Below are positions 1 through 7,314 of a stretch of DNA of 18,638 nt, piece by piece (position 1 is the first letter of the stretch; every line of letters starts with the position of its first letter). The stretch is from assembly GCA_029933275.1 (NCBI GenBank), contig JAOZOM010000009.1, positions 1 through 18,638 on the forward strand. The letters are read 5' to 3'. A model generated the notes under the pieces. The model was given only the letters and a program-made list of their open reading frames with translations, did not search any database and was not told the origin of the DNA. A program made the position numbers and the translations under genes. The DNA is from Anaerolineales bacterium (lineage in GTDB: Bacteria; Chloroflexota; Anaerolineae; Anaerolineales; Villigracilaceae).

Positions 1-3
1 AAA

Positions 4-79
<76 letters not shown>

Positions 80-103
80 CCTGAAATTTAGAATTATGAA
101 AAT

Positions 104-149
104 AAAGAAACTCGGCAGAAATAAATTGTTCATCCCTCCGAGTTTCTTT
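104..149. terminator. 12-bp inverted repeat after the tRNA, possible terminator
   Basis: The arms AAAGAAACTCGG (104-115) and CCGAGTTTCTTT (138-149) are perfectly complementary and enclose a 22-nt loop. The position between the tRNA and the heat-shock gene, and the T-rich 3' arm, suit a tRNA terminator. However, the long loop and the lack of a clean U tract are unusual. It could instead be a regulatory palindrome in the leader of the hsp20-lon unit. Confidence 0.45.
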
Positions 150-213
150 GATTTTGCTACCACCATCTGTTTTTTAAAAGAAAAATAGAGCGGGGGCAGG
201 AGAAGGAGAAAAA

Positions 214-624
214 ATGCCGACTGTCATCCGAAAAGTTGAAGTAAAAAATAAAGCTGATCTCCATCCAACGAGACAATCTATTGGGTGGCAGATGCAGGTG
301 AACTCGAAGGTTTGGAGTCCGCCAACGGATGTGTACGAGAGCGAAAACGCGTATACGGTTCGCATTGAGATTGCCGGAATGCGCGAGGCAGATTTCACGG
401 TAAGTGTTGAAGGTAGCTATTTGATTGTTAACGGTAGCAGACCTGATGTCAAAGAGCGACACGCCTACCGTCAAATGGAAATTCGCTGTGGAAAATTCAC
501 CTGTGCGGTCAGTCTCCCAGATCTGATTGACCTTGAAAATGCAAACGCAGAATATGAAGATGGCTTTTTTGTTATCGTCTTACCAAAAATAAAATCGCAA
601 AAAATTGCGATACAGGAAAAATAA
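214..624 (+). CDS. Hsp20-family small heat-shock protein
   Basis: This encodes a 136-aa ATP-independent holdase chaperone of the alpha-crystallin family, which binds unfolding proteins in the cytoplasm. The alpha-crystallin domain spans about residues 34-125. It begins with WSPPTDVYE, continues through a LPDLIDLENANAEYEDG segment, and ends with the strand FFVIVLPK. The C-terminal tail has the I-A-I (131-133) form of the I-x-I motif used in oligomer assembly. The start is well supported by a purine-rich ribosome site (AGGAGAAGGAG, 199-209). The stop lies 6 bp before the lon start, so the two are probably co-transcribed, pairing a holdase with a quality-control protease. Two cysteines (C92, C97) sit in the strand where the family usually has aromatic, serine or arginine residues. 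Confidence 0.93.
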   Translation: MPTVIRKVEVKNKADLHPTRQSIGWQMQVNSKVWSPPTDVYESENAYTVRIEIAGMREADFTVSVEGSYLIVNGSRPDVKERHAYRQMEIRCGKFTCAVSLPDLIDLENANAEYEDGFFVIVLPKIKSQKIAIQEK

Positions 625-630
625 AATTTA

Positions 631-3198
631 ATGACTGCATCACGCTGGCATAGAAATCTTGCCGATTTATTTGATTGGGTATGGGAAAACGATGCCCGCT
701 TTGTAGAACTTTTAATGCCTTCTCTTTTTGAAGAACTTAAGAAACTGGATGAAGAGGATACTTTGACAGACGAGAAACTTGGTTTCGATGAGCCGGACCT
801 CCCCGAAATTTTACCGATATTGCCTTTGCGCGGAGTTGTAGTTTATCCGCAAACAGCAGTTCCTTTGACGATTGGACAACCGCGCTCTATCAAATTGGTG
901 GATGATATTCTCGCAGGAAATAAATTGGTGGGATTGGTCGCCAGTAAGAATCCAAATCTGGATGAGCCGGGTGTCGAAGATCTCTACGCGGTGGGGACGG
1001 TTGCTACCGTTCATCGACTTTTGCGTGCGCCTGATGGAACAGTTCGCTTACTCGTGCAAGGGATGGAGCGTTTCCGTTTGGGCGAGATGGTGGAAAAAGA
1101 ACCTTACCTGAAAGCAAAAATCGAACTCATCCCCGAATTTGTAGAAGAAAACTTGCAAATAGACGCACTAGCACGCAACGCGCGCGACCAATTTGCTCAA
1201 ATTGCGGGAATGATTCCCTCTTTCCCTGATGAATTGATTGGTTCTATTTCCTCTTTGCTTGATCCGCTTGAAACAATCTATACCATTGCCAATTTCCAAC
1301 GCATGGAATTAAAAGATGCACAGGAAATTTTAGAAATCGACTCAACCGAAGCGAAGTTGCGGAAATTAGTCGGCTTATTGGTGCGCGAGAATCAGGTTTT
1401 GCAGTTGGGGCAAAAAATCCAAAGTGAAGCGCGCGGCGAGATAGAGAAAGTCCAGCGCGATTATTTTTTGCGTGAGCAACTTAAGGCGATTCAAAAAGAA
1501 TTGGGCGAGCGTGACGAGCAAGCGATTGAAGTTGAAGAATTTGGGAAGAAGATTGAAGATGCCAAGATGTCCGAGGAAGCGGAAAAACAGGCTCTTTACG
1601 AATTAGATCGTCTCTCGCGTTTGCCAACTGCCGCGGCAGAATATGGCGTAATCCGCACCTATCTCGATTGGCTTGTTTCTCTCCCGTGGTCAAAGGCTAC
1701 CGAAGATAATCTTGATATTGGACATGCCCGAAAAATCTTAAATAAAGACCATTACGGTTTGGAAGATGTCAAAGACCGTATTTTGGAATTCTTGGCAATT
1801 CGCGGGCTGGGATTAACGCGTGAAGGCACTTTCAAGAAGAGCAAAGATTTAATCCGTAATGAGCGAGAAGGGGTAATCCTTTGCTTTGTGGGACCGCCCG
1901 GTGTGGGCAAAACCTCGCTAGGACGTTCAATAGCGCGTTCAATGGGGCGGGAGTTCATCCGCATCTCCTTGGGTGGCGTACGCGACGAAGCGGAGATTCG
2001 CGGTCATCGCCGCACCTATATTGGCGCATTGCCGGGACGTATTCTCCAAGCTTTACGGAGAGCCGAGACCAAAAATCCCGTTTTTATGCTCGATGAGATT
2101 GATAAACTCGTGGCGAATTTTCAAGGCAATCCTGCTTCGGCTTTGCTCGAAGTGCTTGATCCGGAGCAAAACTCAGAATTCCGCGACCATTACCTCGAAG
2201 TCGCCTTTGATCTTTCGCAGGTCATGTTTATCACGACCGCTAATTCACTTGGCACGATTCCGCGTCCGCTTCTCGATAGAATGGAGGTAATCTATCTCTC
2301 CGGTTATACCGAACGCGAAAAAATCGAAATCGCCAAAGGTTATTTGATTCCGCGACAAATTCGCGAAAATAACCTTTATAAAAAAGAAGTCAAGTTCACA
2401 GTGGCTGGTTTACGAATGTTGATTAGCCAATATACGCGCGAGGCAGGTGTCCGCAATTTGGAGCGGAAGATTGGTTCAATTTGTCGAAAAATTGGTGCCT
2501 TGATTGCAGAAGGAAAAGAGTATTCTCCAAAAATAACGCCGGAAACAATTGAAGAGTTGCTCGACCATCCCATTTACCGAGATGCGGAAGATTTGAAAAA
2601 GAGAATCTCAATTCCTGGCGTAGCCGCAGGTTTGGCGTGGACACCTTACGGTGGCAGTATCCTTTTCATCGAAGCGACCAAAATGGCAGGCTCGAAAGGA
2701 TTCCAGATTACCGGCTCGCTCGGCAATGTGATGCAAGAATCCGCCCGCGCCGCGCTCTCTTACGTCCGCTCACGGGCGGAGACTTTGGGGATTGAGCCTG
2801 ATTTCTACGAAAAAACCGATATTCACCTCCACGTCCCGGCTGGAGCGCAACGGAAAGATGGACCCTCCGCGGGTGTAACAATGGTCACCGCGTTGGTTTC
2901 GCTGCTTACACGCCGCCGTGTCAAAAAAGGTGTTGGCATGACAGGTGAAATTACCCTGCGAGGGCGCGTTCTTCCCATCGGTGGATTGAAAGAAAAAGTT
3001 TTAGCCGCACATCGCTTTGGTTTGCGGACAATCATCCTGCCTGAACATAATAAGACAGATTTAGACGATATTCCCGATGAAATCAGAAAAACAATGAAAT
3101 TTATCCCCGTTGAAACAGTTGCAGAAGTTCTCGAAGCCGCACTGGAAAAGAAAGCCCAACCTAAAAAGAAAACAAAAAAACAAAGTAAAGAGAAGTGA
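631..3198 (+). CDS. lon: ATP-dependent Lon protease
   Basis: This is a cytoplasmic AAA+ serine protease of 855 aa that degrades misfolded and regulatory proteins. The substrate-binding LonN domain starts near residue 61 (LPILPLRGVVVYP). The AAA+ module has Walker A GPPGVGKT (421-428) and Walker B VFMLDEID with D488/E489. The C-terminal protease domain has S746 in DGPSAG and K789 in GGLKEK, 43 residues apart as in E. coli Lon. The protein is longer than E. coli Lon (784 aa). The extra length is an acidic N-terminal extension of about 60 residues and a Lys-rich tail. The chosen ATG has only a distant AGGAAA upstream, and an in-frame ATG at 715 is an alternative that would remove 28 residues. 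The gene follows hsp20 by 6 bp, and its TGA overlaps the next ATG. Confidence 0.97.
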   Translation: MTASRWHRNLADLFDWVWENDARFVELLMPSLFEELKKLDEEDTLTDEKLGFDEPDLPEILPILPLRGVVVYPQTAVPLTIGQPRSIKLVDDILAGNKLVGLVASKNPNLDEPGVEDLYAVGTVATVHRLLRAPDGTVRLLVQGMERFRLGEMVEKEPYLKAKIELIPEFVEENLQIDALARNARDQFAQIAGMIPSFPDELIGSISSLLDPLETIYTIANFQRMELKDAQEILEIDSTEAKLRKLVGLLVRENQVLQLGQKIQSEARGEIEKVQRDYFLREQLKAIQKELGERDEQAIEVEEFGKKIEDAKMSEEAEKQALYELDRLSRLPTAAAEYGVIRTYLDWLVSLPWSKATEDNLDIGHARKILNKDHYGLEDVKDRILEFLAIRGLGLTREGTFKKSKDLIRNEREGVILCFVGPPGVGKTSLGRSIARSMGREFIRISLGGVRDEAEIRGHRRTYIGALPGRILQALRRAETKNPVFMLDEIDKLVANFQGNPASALLEVLDPEQNSEFRDHYLEVAFDLSQVMFITTANSLGTIPRPLLDRMEVIYLSGYTEREKIEIAKGYLIPRQIRENNLYKKEVKFTVAGLRMLISQYTREAGVRNLERKIGSICRKIGALIAEGKEYSPKITPETIEELLDHPIYRDAEDLKKRISIPGVAAGLAWTPYGGSILFIEATKMAGSKGFQITGSLGNVMQESARAALSYVRSRAETLGIEPDFYEKTDIHLHVPAGAQRKDGPSAGVTMVTALVSLLTRRRVKKGVGMTGEITLRGRVLPIGGLKEKVLAAHRFGLRTIILPEHNKTDLDDIPDEIRKTMKFIPVETVAEVLEAALEKKAQPKKKTKKQSKEK

Positions 3199-3557
3199 TG
3201 AAGAAAATATTCTTGGCAGAAGATGATCAAACAATGGTCACGCTTTTAAAAACATTATTGAAAATAGAAGGCTTTGAAGTCGAAAGCATTGACCTTGCAA
3301 AAGGAGATTTACTCACTTCCTTGCGTGAGATTATTCCGCCTATTTTGCTCCTTGATGTGAACCTTCCCGGACAAAACGGGATGGATATCGTTCGCGAAAT
3401 GCGCAAAGATGAGCGTTTTAATGATACTAGCGTTGTCATGGCTTCGGGGATGAGTCTAAAAGACGAATGTCTCGCCAGCGGGGCGGACGACTTCCTCCTC
3501 AAGCCCTATATGCCGGATGACCTGATTGATATTCTCAAAAAACATACGCAATCCTAA
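3198..3557 (+). CDS. Single-domain (CheY-like) response regulator
   Basis: This is a 119-aa stand-alone receiver domain with no output domain. The acidic pocket is E8/D9/D10, the predicted phospho-acceptor is D53 (LLLDVNLPGQNG), the switch residue is S83 and the conserved lysine is K102 in LLKPY. ATG 3198 shares its A with the lon stop (TGATG), which is a typical translational coupling arrangement. A GTG at 3195 is an alternative start. No histidine kinase lies in the window, so the partner kinase is unknown and the output is probably through protein-protein contact. Coupling to lon suggests shared expression, not necessarily a direct interaction. Confidence 0.92.
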   Translation: MKKIFLAEDDQTMVTLLKTLLKIEGFEVESIDLAKGDLLTSLREIIPPILLLDVNLPGQNGMDIVREMRKDERFNDTSVVMASGMSLKDECLASGADDFLLKPYMPDDLIDILKKHTQS

Positions 3558-3565
3558 AAGCTCAA

Positions 3566-3994
3566 ATGGATATTCGGATTCGCCCTTTTTCTTTTCCAGA
3601 AGATTACGATGCGGTCTACTTACTTTGGGCAAAAGCTGGGAATGGGATTCACCTCCGAATATCCGATGAGTTTGACGAAATACGGAAGAAAGTCGCGCGT
3701 GACCCAGACTTGTTCCTCATTGCCAAGGCAGATGATTTGATAATTGGCGCGGTCATGGGCGGCTTCGATGGGCGGCGCGGCATGATGTACCACCTCGCCG
3801 TTGCACCCGCATATCGCCGACAAGGCATCGCTCATCTCCTCGTGGATGCGCTTGAAGAAAAGTTGAAAGAAAAAGGTTGTATCCGCTATTATTTACTCGT
3901 CACCAAAGATAATGAAGAAGCAATCAATTTTTACAAATCTCGCGGCTGGGAAGATATGGACGATTTATTTGTCTTTGCGAAAAGTTTGAACTAA
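3566..3994 (+). CDS. GNAT-family N-acetyltransferase
   Basis: This 142-aa protein is a single GNAT domain that transfers an acetyl group from acetyl-CoA to an amine. The acetyl-CoA pyrophosphate loop is RRQGIA (84-89), preceded by the strand YHLAVAPAYR. The C-terminal NEEAINFYKSRGW segment is the typical motif of RimI/YpeA-like enzymes. The substrate cannot be read from sequence. The gene begins 8 bp after the response regulator stop and is probably the last gene of the hsp20-lon transcript. Its ribosome site is weak. The fold is certain, but the specificity is not. Confidence 0.9.
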   Translation: MDIRIRPFSFPEDYDAVYLLWAKAGNGIHLRISDEFDEIRKKVARDPDLFLIAKADDLIIGAVMGGFDGRRGMMYHLAVAPAYRRQGIAHLLVDALEEKLKEKGCIRYYLLVTKDNEEAINFYKSRGWEDMDDLFVFAKSLN

Positions 3995-4027
3995 GCGAGC
4001 ATCCATAAATAACTTCCTGATTTTTTT

Positions 4028-4105
4028 ACCACAAAGTCACAAAGAACACGGAGAAATTCTTTGTGACCACAGAGAAAAACTTTGTGCACTCTGTGGCTTT
4101 GTGGT
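4028..4105. repeat. Palindromic intergenic element 1 (CACAAAG type)
   Basis: The outer arms ACCACAAAG (4028-4036) and CTTTGTGGT (4097-4105) are complementary. An inner pair, CCACAGAG (4067-4074) and CTCTGTGG (4089-4096), is also perfect. The left side reads as imperfect 8-bp units (CCACAAAG, TCACAAAG, AACACGGA). No coding frame is credible. It fills most of the gap between the GNAT gene and the molybdenum cofactor gene. It resembles the elements at 14384-14448 and 18436-18627 in design but not in exact sequence. Confidence 0.75.
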
Positions 4106-4176
4106 GTGCTTTTCGGGAAATAATTTCTAGACAATCACTAAGACATTTTTTTCTTACGCAATATGAAATATAAACT

Positions 4177-4686
4177 ATGAAAACATCCTTAAAAGTTGGC
4201 ATTCTTACTAGCTCAGACCGCTCCTCGCGCGGCGAACGCTCCGACCTTTCAGGTCCCGTGTTGGTAGAAATGGCGCGTGAAAAAGGTTGGGATATTGTTG
4301 AAACCCTTATTGTCCCCGATGATGTGGGTATTCTCCGCGACACCCTCATCCTATGGGCGGATAGTGGTGACATAGACCTGATCCTTACCACTGGCGGGAC
4401 GGGATTCTCCCCGCGCGACATCACCCCCGAAGCGACTCGACTCGTGGTCGATAAACTTGCCCCCGGTCTCGCCGAGGCGATGCGTGCCGAAAGCCTAAAA
4501 ATCACCCCGCATGCCATGCTCTCGCGAGCCATCGCGGGGATTCGGGGGCGTACCCTGATTATTAATCTGCCGGGCAGCCCCAAGGCGGCGCGCGAAAATC
4601 TGCAAATTATCGCGCCTGTGTTGGGACATGCCATCCAGCTTCTTCGAGAAGATGCTGCCGCGGAAGCCGGCCATATTCCTGATTAG
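4177..4686 (+). CDS. MogA/MoaB-family molybdenum cofactor biosynthesis protein
   Basis: This 169-aa protein belongs to the MoCF-binding family, which adenylylates molybdopterin before molybdenum insertion. The signature TTGGTGFSPRDITPEAT covers residues 71-87, with the active-site aspartate at D81, and the second conserved loop is LPGSPKAA (131-138). The length fits single-domain MoaB/MogA proteins. Sequence alone does not separate MogA from MoaB, so no symbol is given. It is monocistronic here, with no other cofactor genes beside it. No Shine-Dalgarno sequence precedes the ATG. A weak AAGACA (4140-4145) and TATGAA (4162-4167) pair could place the transcript start almost at the ATG. Confidence 0.93.
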   Translation: MKTSLKVGILTSSDRSSRGERSDLSGPVLVEMAREKGWDIVETLIVPDDVGILRDTLILWADSGDIDLILTTGGTGFSPRDITPEATRLVVDKLAPGLAEAMRAESLKITPHAMLSRAIAGIRGRTLIINLPGSPKAARENLQIIAPVLGHAIQLLREDAAAEAGHIPD

Positions 4687-4730
4687 AGAATTCAGGTTCT
4701 AGACTTCAGAGTAAAGACAAAAAACAACGA

Positions 4731-4739
4731 TGTTATAAT
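4731..4739 (+). promoter_or_regulatory. Extended -10 promoter for efp
   Basis: TGTTATAAT contains a perfect TATAAT (4734-4739) preceded by the TG of an extended -10. No good -35 is seen at the normal distance. The expected transcript start near 4746 gives a leader of roughly 28 nt, carrying the ribosome site ACGAGG before the efp ATG at 4774. Confidence 0.75.
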
Positions 4740-4773
4740 CTGTCGAAAGAAAATCTATTTTACGAGGTTCATA

Positions 4774-5331
4774 ATGATTGATGCAAATGCTCTACGAAAA
4801 GGGGTTGTTTTTGAAATGGACGGTAGTCTTTTCAAAGTAAAAGATTATCATCATAATAAAACAGCCCGCGGTGGCGCGACGATTCGCGTGAAAGCCTTTA
4901 ATTTGAGAACTGGCTCAAATATCGAAAAAACCTTTAATTCAGGCGAACGTGTAAAGAATATCCGCTTAGATTATAAAAAAGTGCAATATCTTTATAGCGA
5001 TGATCGTTTTTACTATTTTATGGATAATGAAACTTTCGAGCAGCCCGCAATTAACGCGAAGATGGTCGAGGATGTGGCAGGCTTTTTGAAAGAAGGCTTA
5101 ACTGTTAAACTGACTTTCTTTGGTGATGAGCCGCTCGATATTGATTTACCTACTTCGGTTGAATTGGAAGTCACCGAAGCTGAGATAGCCGTGCGCGGCG
5201 ATACCGCTACAGGCGTGACCAAAAAAGTAATCTGCGAAACCGGGCTTGAAGTGCAATGCCCGAATTTTGTCGAAGTCGGCAATATCATCAAAATTGATAC
5301 TCGTACAGGCGAATACCTAACTCGGATGTAA
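4774..5331 (+). CDS. efp: Translation elongation factor P
   Basis: This 185-aa tRNA-shaped factor enters the ribosomal E site and relieves stalling at polyproline. The three beta-barrel domains and the C-terminal signature (CPNFVEVGNIIKIDTRTGEYLTRM) are complete. The N-terminal loop that normally carries the modified Lys34 of E. coli (PGKGQA) reads TARGGA here. This puts R32 (codon 4867-4869) at the tip, as in arginine-type EF-Ps. The gene has a GAGG ribosome site, its own extended -10 promoter and a strong terminator, so it is an independent unit. Pro-rich lipoproteins elsewhere in the window are plausible clients. Confidence 0.96.
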   Translation: MIDANALRKGVVFEMDGSLFKVKDYHHNKTARGGATIRVKAFNLRTGSNIEKTFNSGERVKNIRLDYKKVQYLYSDDRFYYFMDNETFEQPAINAKMVEDVAGFLKEGLTVKLTFFGDEPLDIDLPTSVELEVTEAEIAVRGDTATGVTKKVICETGLEVQCPNFVEVGNIIKIDTRTGEYLTRM

Positions 5332-5350
5332 AACCGATTTAGCGTGGAAA

Positions 5351-5381
5351 GAAGAATGTCCCCTTTTGGGGATATTCTTTT
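5351..5381 (+). terminator. Rho-independent terminator of efp
   Basis: The stem GAAGAATGTCCCC (5351-5363) pairs with GGGGATATTCTTT (5368-5380), with G-U pairs near the middle and at the base. The loop is TTTT, and the 3' arm ends in a short T run. It lies 20 bp after the efp stop and ends transcription before the next operon. Confidence 0.85.
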
Positions 5382-5398
5382 ATAAAAGCCTCTTGGGC

Positions 5399-5416
5399 TT
5401 GTAGACCAGTAGACTA
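5399..5416. repeat. Short tandem GTAGACCA/GTAGACTA, shared with 10660-10672
   Basis: Two adjacent 8-bp units (5401-5408 and 5409-5416) differ at one base and end 1 bp before an ATG. The 13-mer TTGTAGACCAGTA (5399-5411) recurs exactly at 10660-10672, just upstream of the lipoprotein gene on the other strand. Both copies sit immediately beside a gene start. A 13-mer match within 18.6 kb can arise by chance, so confidence in any function is low. Confidence 0.35.
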
Positions 5417-5417
5417 A

Positions 5418-5753
5418 ATGAAAACACCTTCCGGTATTGAATGTCCCTATTTTTACGGTGATTATTATCGAGGTCGTGAGCGCGAGGAATGTCGTTTGCT
5501 CAATTCTTCCGAGCCGCCGCAAGTTTGGCTTGCCGAATTATGCGAAACCTGCCCCGTGCCGGGTATTTTGCGCGCTAACTCCTGCGAAAATATGCATCTC
5601 AATGCGCGCGTCACGCGCTCGGTTTTCGATGCCTTTCAGCGTAGAGTGCAAATCTCGGCTTATTGTGAAAAAACAGCCCAAAATGTAAAAAAGCCGGAAA
5701 TCGGTTGTGGCGAATGTCATCCCCTCCCGCCTATCTTCGAGGTAAAAAAATGA
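5418..5753 (+). CDS. Cysteine-rich protein of unknown function
   Basis: This 111-aa soluble protein has eight cysteines at 9, 25, 42, 45, 56, 83, 97 and 100. Two CxxC pairs (C42/C45, C97/C100) and a CPYFYG start suggest a bound metal, either zinc or an iron-sulfur cluster, but I recognise no named family. There is no signal peptide or membrane segment, so it is probably cytoplasmic. It is the first gene of a five-gene run. Its TGA overlaps the next ATG (ATGA at 5750-5753), so the next gene is translationally coupled. No Shine-Dalgarno sequence is visible before the ATG, where a short tandem repeat sits instead. Confidence 0.8.
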   Translation: MKTPSGIECPYFYGDYYRGREREECRLLNSSEPPQVWLAELCETCPVPGILRANSCENMHLNARVTRSVFDAFQRRVQISAYCEKTAQNVKKPEIGCGECHPLPPIFEVKK

Positions 5754-6964
5754 GCATCACCTTGCTTCTTGATTTGGACGATACTCTCATCGGTACCAAT
5801 ATGGATGAATTTATCCCCGTCTATTTTCATACACTGGGAAAAGCGATGGCGGATTATGTCGCGCCCGATAAGCTGATGAAATATCTGATGCAGGGGACAG
5901 AGGCGATGATTCAGAACGATACGCCCGCTGAAACTTTGCAGGAGGTCTTTAGCGCGAATTTTTATCCGCATTTGGGCGTAGAGCGGGACATCCTTGACCC
6001 GATAATTGCTGATTTTTACCGGAACATTTTCCCGACCCTAGCCTATCTCACCAAAGCGCGACCCGAAGCTGTGGAATTTGTCGAATGGGCATTTTCTGCG
6101 GGACACCGCATCGCGATTTCTACGAATCCGCTTTTCCCCCAAGCCGCGATTTATAACCGCCTCCGCTGGGCGGGCTTAGACCCCGAAAAATACCCCTTTG
6201 AGATGATCTCCTCTTTTGAGACTTTCCATTTTACTAAACCCAGCCCCGCTTATTTCGCGGAAATTTTAGGGCGGATGGGCTGGCAGGATGATCCCGTTTT
6301 GATTGTGGGCGATGATCCCGTGCGGGATTTGCTCGGTGCTGAGGAATTAGGCATTGCCGCATATTGGATTGCAGACGAGGACGCGACTTTGCCCGAAGGG
6401 AGAAAAATGCCCCTCGGACGCGGTAATATCGGGGAACTGAGAGGCTGGATAGAGTCGTTCGACGAGAAAATGCTTTTGCCGAATTACCAAGCCCAAACCG
6501 CGATCGTCGCGACTGTGAAAGCGATTCCTGCTGCACTGGGGGAAATCCTAGCTAATTTGCCCGCGAACGCGTGGACAGAATCATCCCATCCCGAAGAATG
6601 GTCGTTAGTCGAAATTATTAGCCATCTACGCGATGTGGAGCGCGAAGTCAATTTGCCGCGTATCCAAACTTTCTCGCGAGATGAAAATCCCTTCATCACC
6701 GCGGATGATACCGATATGTGGGTTTCTGAGCGTGGCTACGCCGCAGATAACGGCGAGACCGCCTTGCGTGAATTTATCGCAGCGCGTCTTGAAACTTTGG
6801 ACGCATTGAAAAAACTAAGTGACGCTGATTGGCAGCGCGCGGGACGACATGCTATTTTTGGTCCGATCACCTTGCAGGAGCAAATGGCATTTATGGCGGA
6901 ACATGACCGTGTTCATTTGCGGCAAATTTTTCGCATAGCCAGAAAGGAAGTGTCTCATGGATGA
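5750..6964 (+). CDS. HAD-family hydrolase fused to a DinB-like domain
   Basis: This 404-aa protein has two domains. Residues 1-235 form a HAD hydrolase with motif I DLDDT (D8, D10, T12), motif II IST (T125), K163 in FTKP and motif IV GDDPVRD (D188, D189, D193), so all four catalytic motifs are present. Residues 245-400 form a DinB/YfiT-like four-helix bundle. It has candidate metal ligands H292 (ISHLRDVE), H385 and H389 (EHDRVH), the triad typical of metal-dependent thiol transferases. ATG 5750 is chosen for its GAGG ribosome site and its ATGA overlap with the upstream stop. An in-frame TTG at 5705 would lie inside the preceding gene. HAD phosphatases act on small phosphorylated metabolites, and a joint role with DinB is inference. 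Its 3' end overlaps the next gene by 8 bp. Confidence 0.9.
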   Translation: MSITLLLDLDDTLIGTNMDEFIPVYFHTLGKAMADYVAPDKLMKYLMQGTEAMIQNDTPAETLQEVFSANFYPHLGVERDILDPIIADFYRNIFPTLAYLTKARPEAVEFVEWAFSAGHRIAISTNPLFPQAAIYNRLRWAGLDPEKYPFEMISSFETFHFTKPSPAYFAEILGRMGWQDDPVLIVGDDPVRDLLGAEELGIAAYWIADEDATLPEGRKMPLGRGNIGELRGWIESFDEKMLLPNYQAQTAIVATVKAIPAALGEILANLPANAWTESSHPEEWSLVEIISHLRDVEREVNLPRIQTFSRDENPFITADDTDMWVSERGYAADNGETALREFIAARLETLDALKKLSDADWQRAGRHAIFGPITLQEQMAFMAEHDRVHLRQIFRIARKEVSHG

Positions 6965-7304
6965 AGCATATTTTGATAGCCTTTTGAAACAGTTTTATCA
7001 GCAAGCGAAAGCGCAATTTGGGAATGCGGTTAAATCCTATTGGTTTGATACGGGAGAGAGTTGCCCTGGCTGTGGCGGCGAAATTGATGCGATGGATTAT
7101 GAGGGGAAAGAAGCATTATCCTTAAACGCGTTTATTTACAGAGAACGCGGCGTTTTGATTGGCTATGTGTTATGTGGAAAATGTGCTGGAAAAATTATGT
7201 GGGGCGCAAAACTCAGACCTCGTAAAGAAACGGAATTGCACGCGACGATTGAGCGAAATTTGATAGACAACTATAAAAAATATCTTCGCAGTTTAGACGC
7301 ATAA
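6957..7304 (+). CDS. Four-cysteine zinc-ribbon-like protein of unknown function
   Basis: This 115-aa protein has two CxxC knuckles, CPGCG (C36/C39) and CGKCAG (C73/C76), separated by 33 residues. That spacing fits a zinc ribbon. It has no catalytic signature that I recognise, no signal peptide and no membrane segment. The start is supported by AAGGAAG (6944-6950) and by the 8-bp overlap with the preceding HAD-DinB gene. The C-terminal third is charged and probably helical. A protein-protein or nucleic-acid adaptor role is possible but not shown. Confidence 0.8.
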   Translation: MDEAYFDSLLKQFYQQAKAQFGNAVKSYWFDTGESCPGCGGEIDAMDYEGKEALSLNAFIYRERGVLIGYVLCGKCAGKIMWGAKLRPRKETELHATIERNLIDNYKKYLRSLDA

Positions 7305-7314
7305 TTTCAAAAAA

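Noticed and set aside
4028..4105. CACAAAG repeats as a possible CRISPR array
   Set aside because: The units are 8 bp, imperfect and adjacent, with no unique spacers of 30-40 bp and no cas genes.
4026..4634. Minus-strand open frame of 202 codons opposite the molybdenum cofactor gene
   Set aside because: The strand opposite clearly encodes a conserved MogA/MoaB protein. The antisense frame runs through the palindromic element and has no recognisable motif.
5386..5400. Small hairpin AAGCC/GGCTT after the efp terminator
   Set aside because: It has only a 5-bp stem and no U tract. It is too weak to call as a regulatory structure.
5705..5749. Upstream TTG start for the HAD-DinB gene
   Set aside because: It lies inside the preceding gene. 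ATG 5750 has a ribosome site and starts the HAD fold directly.
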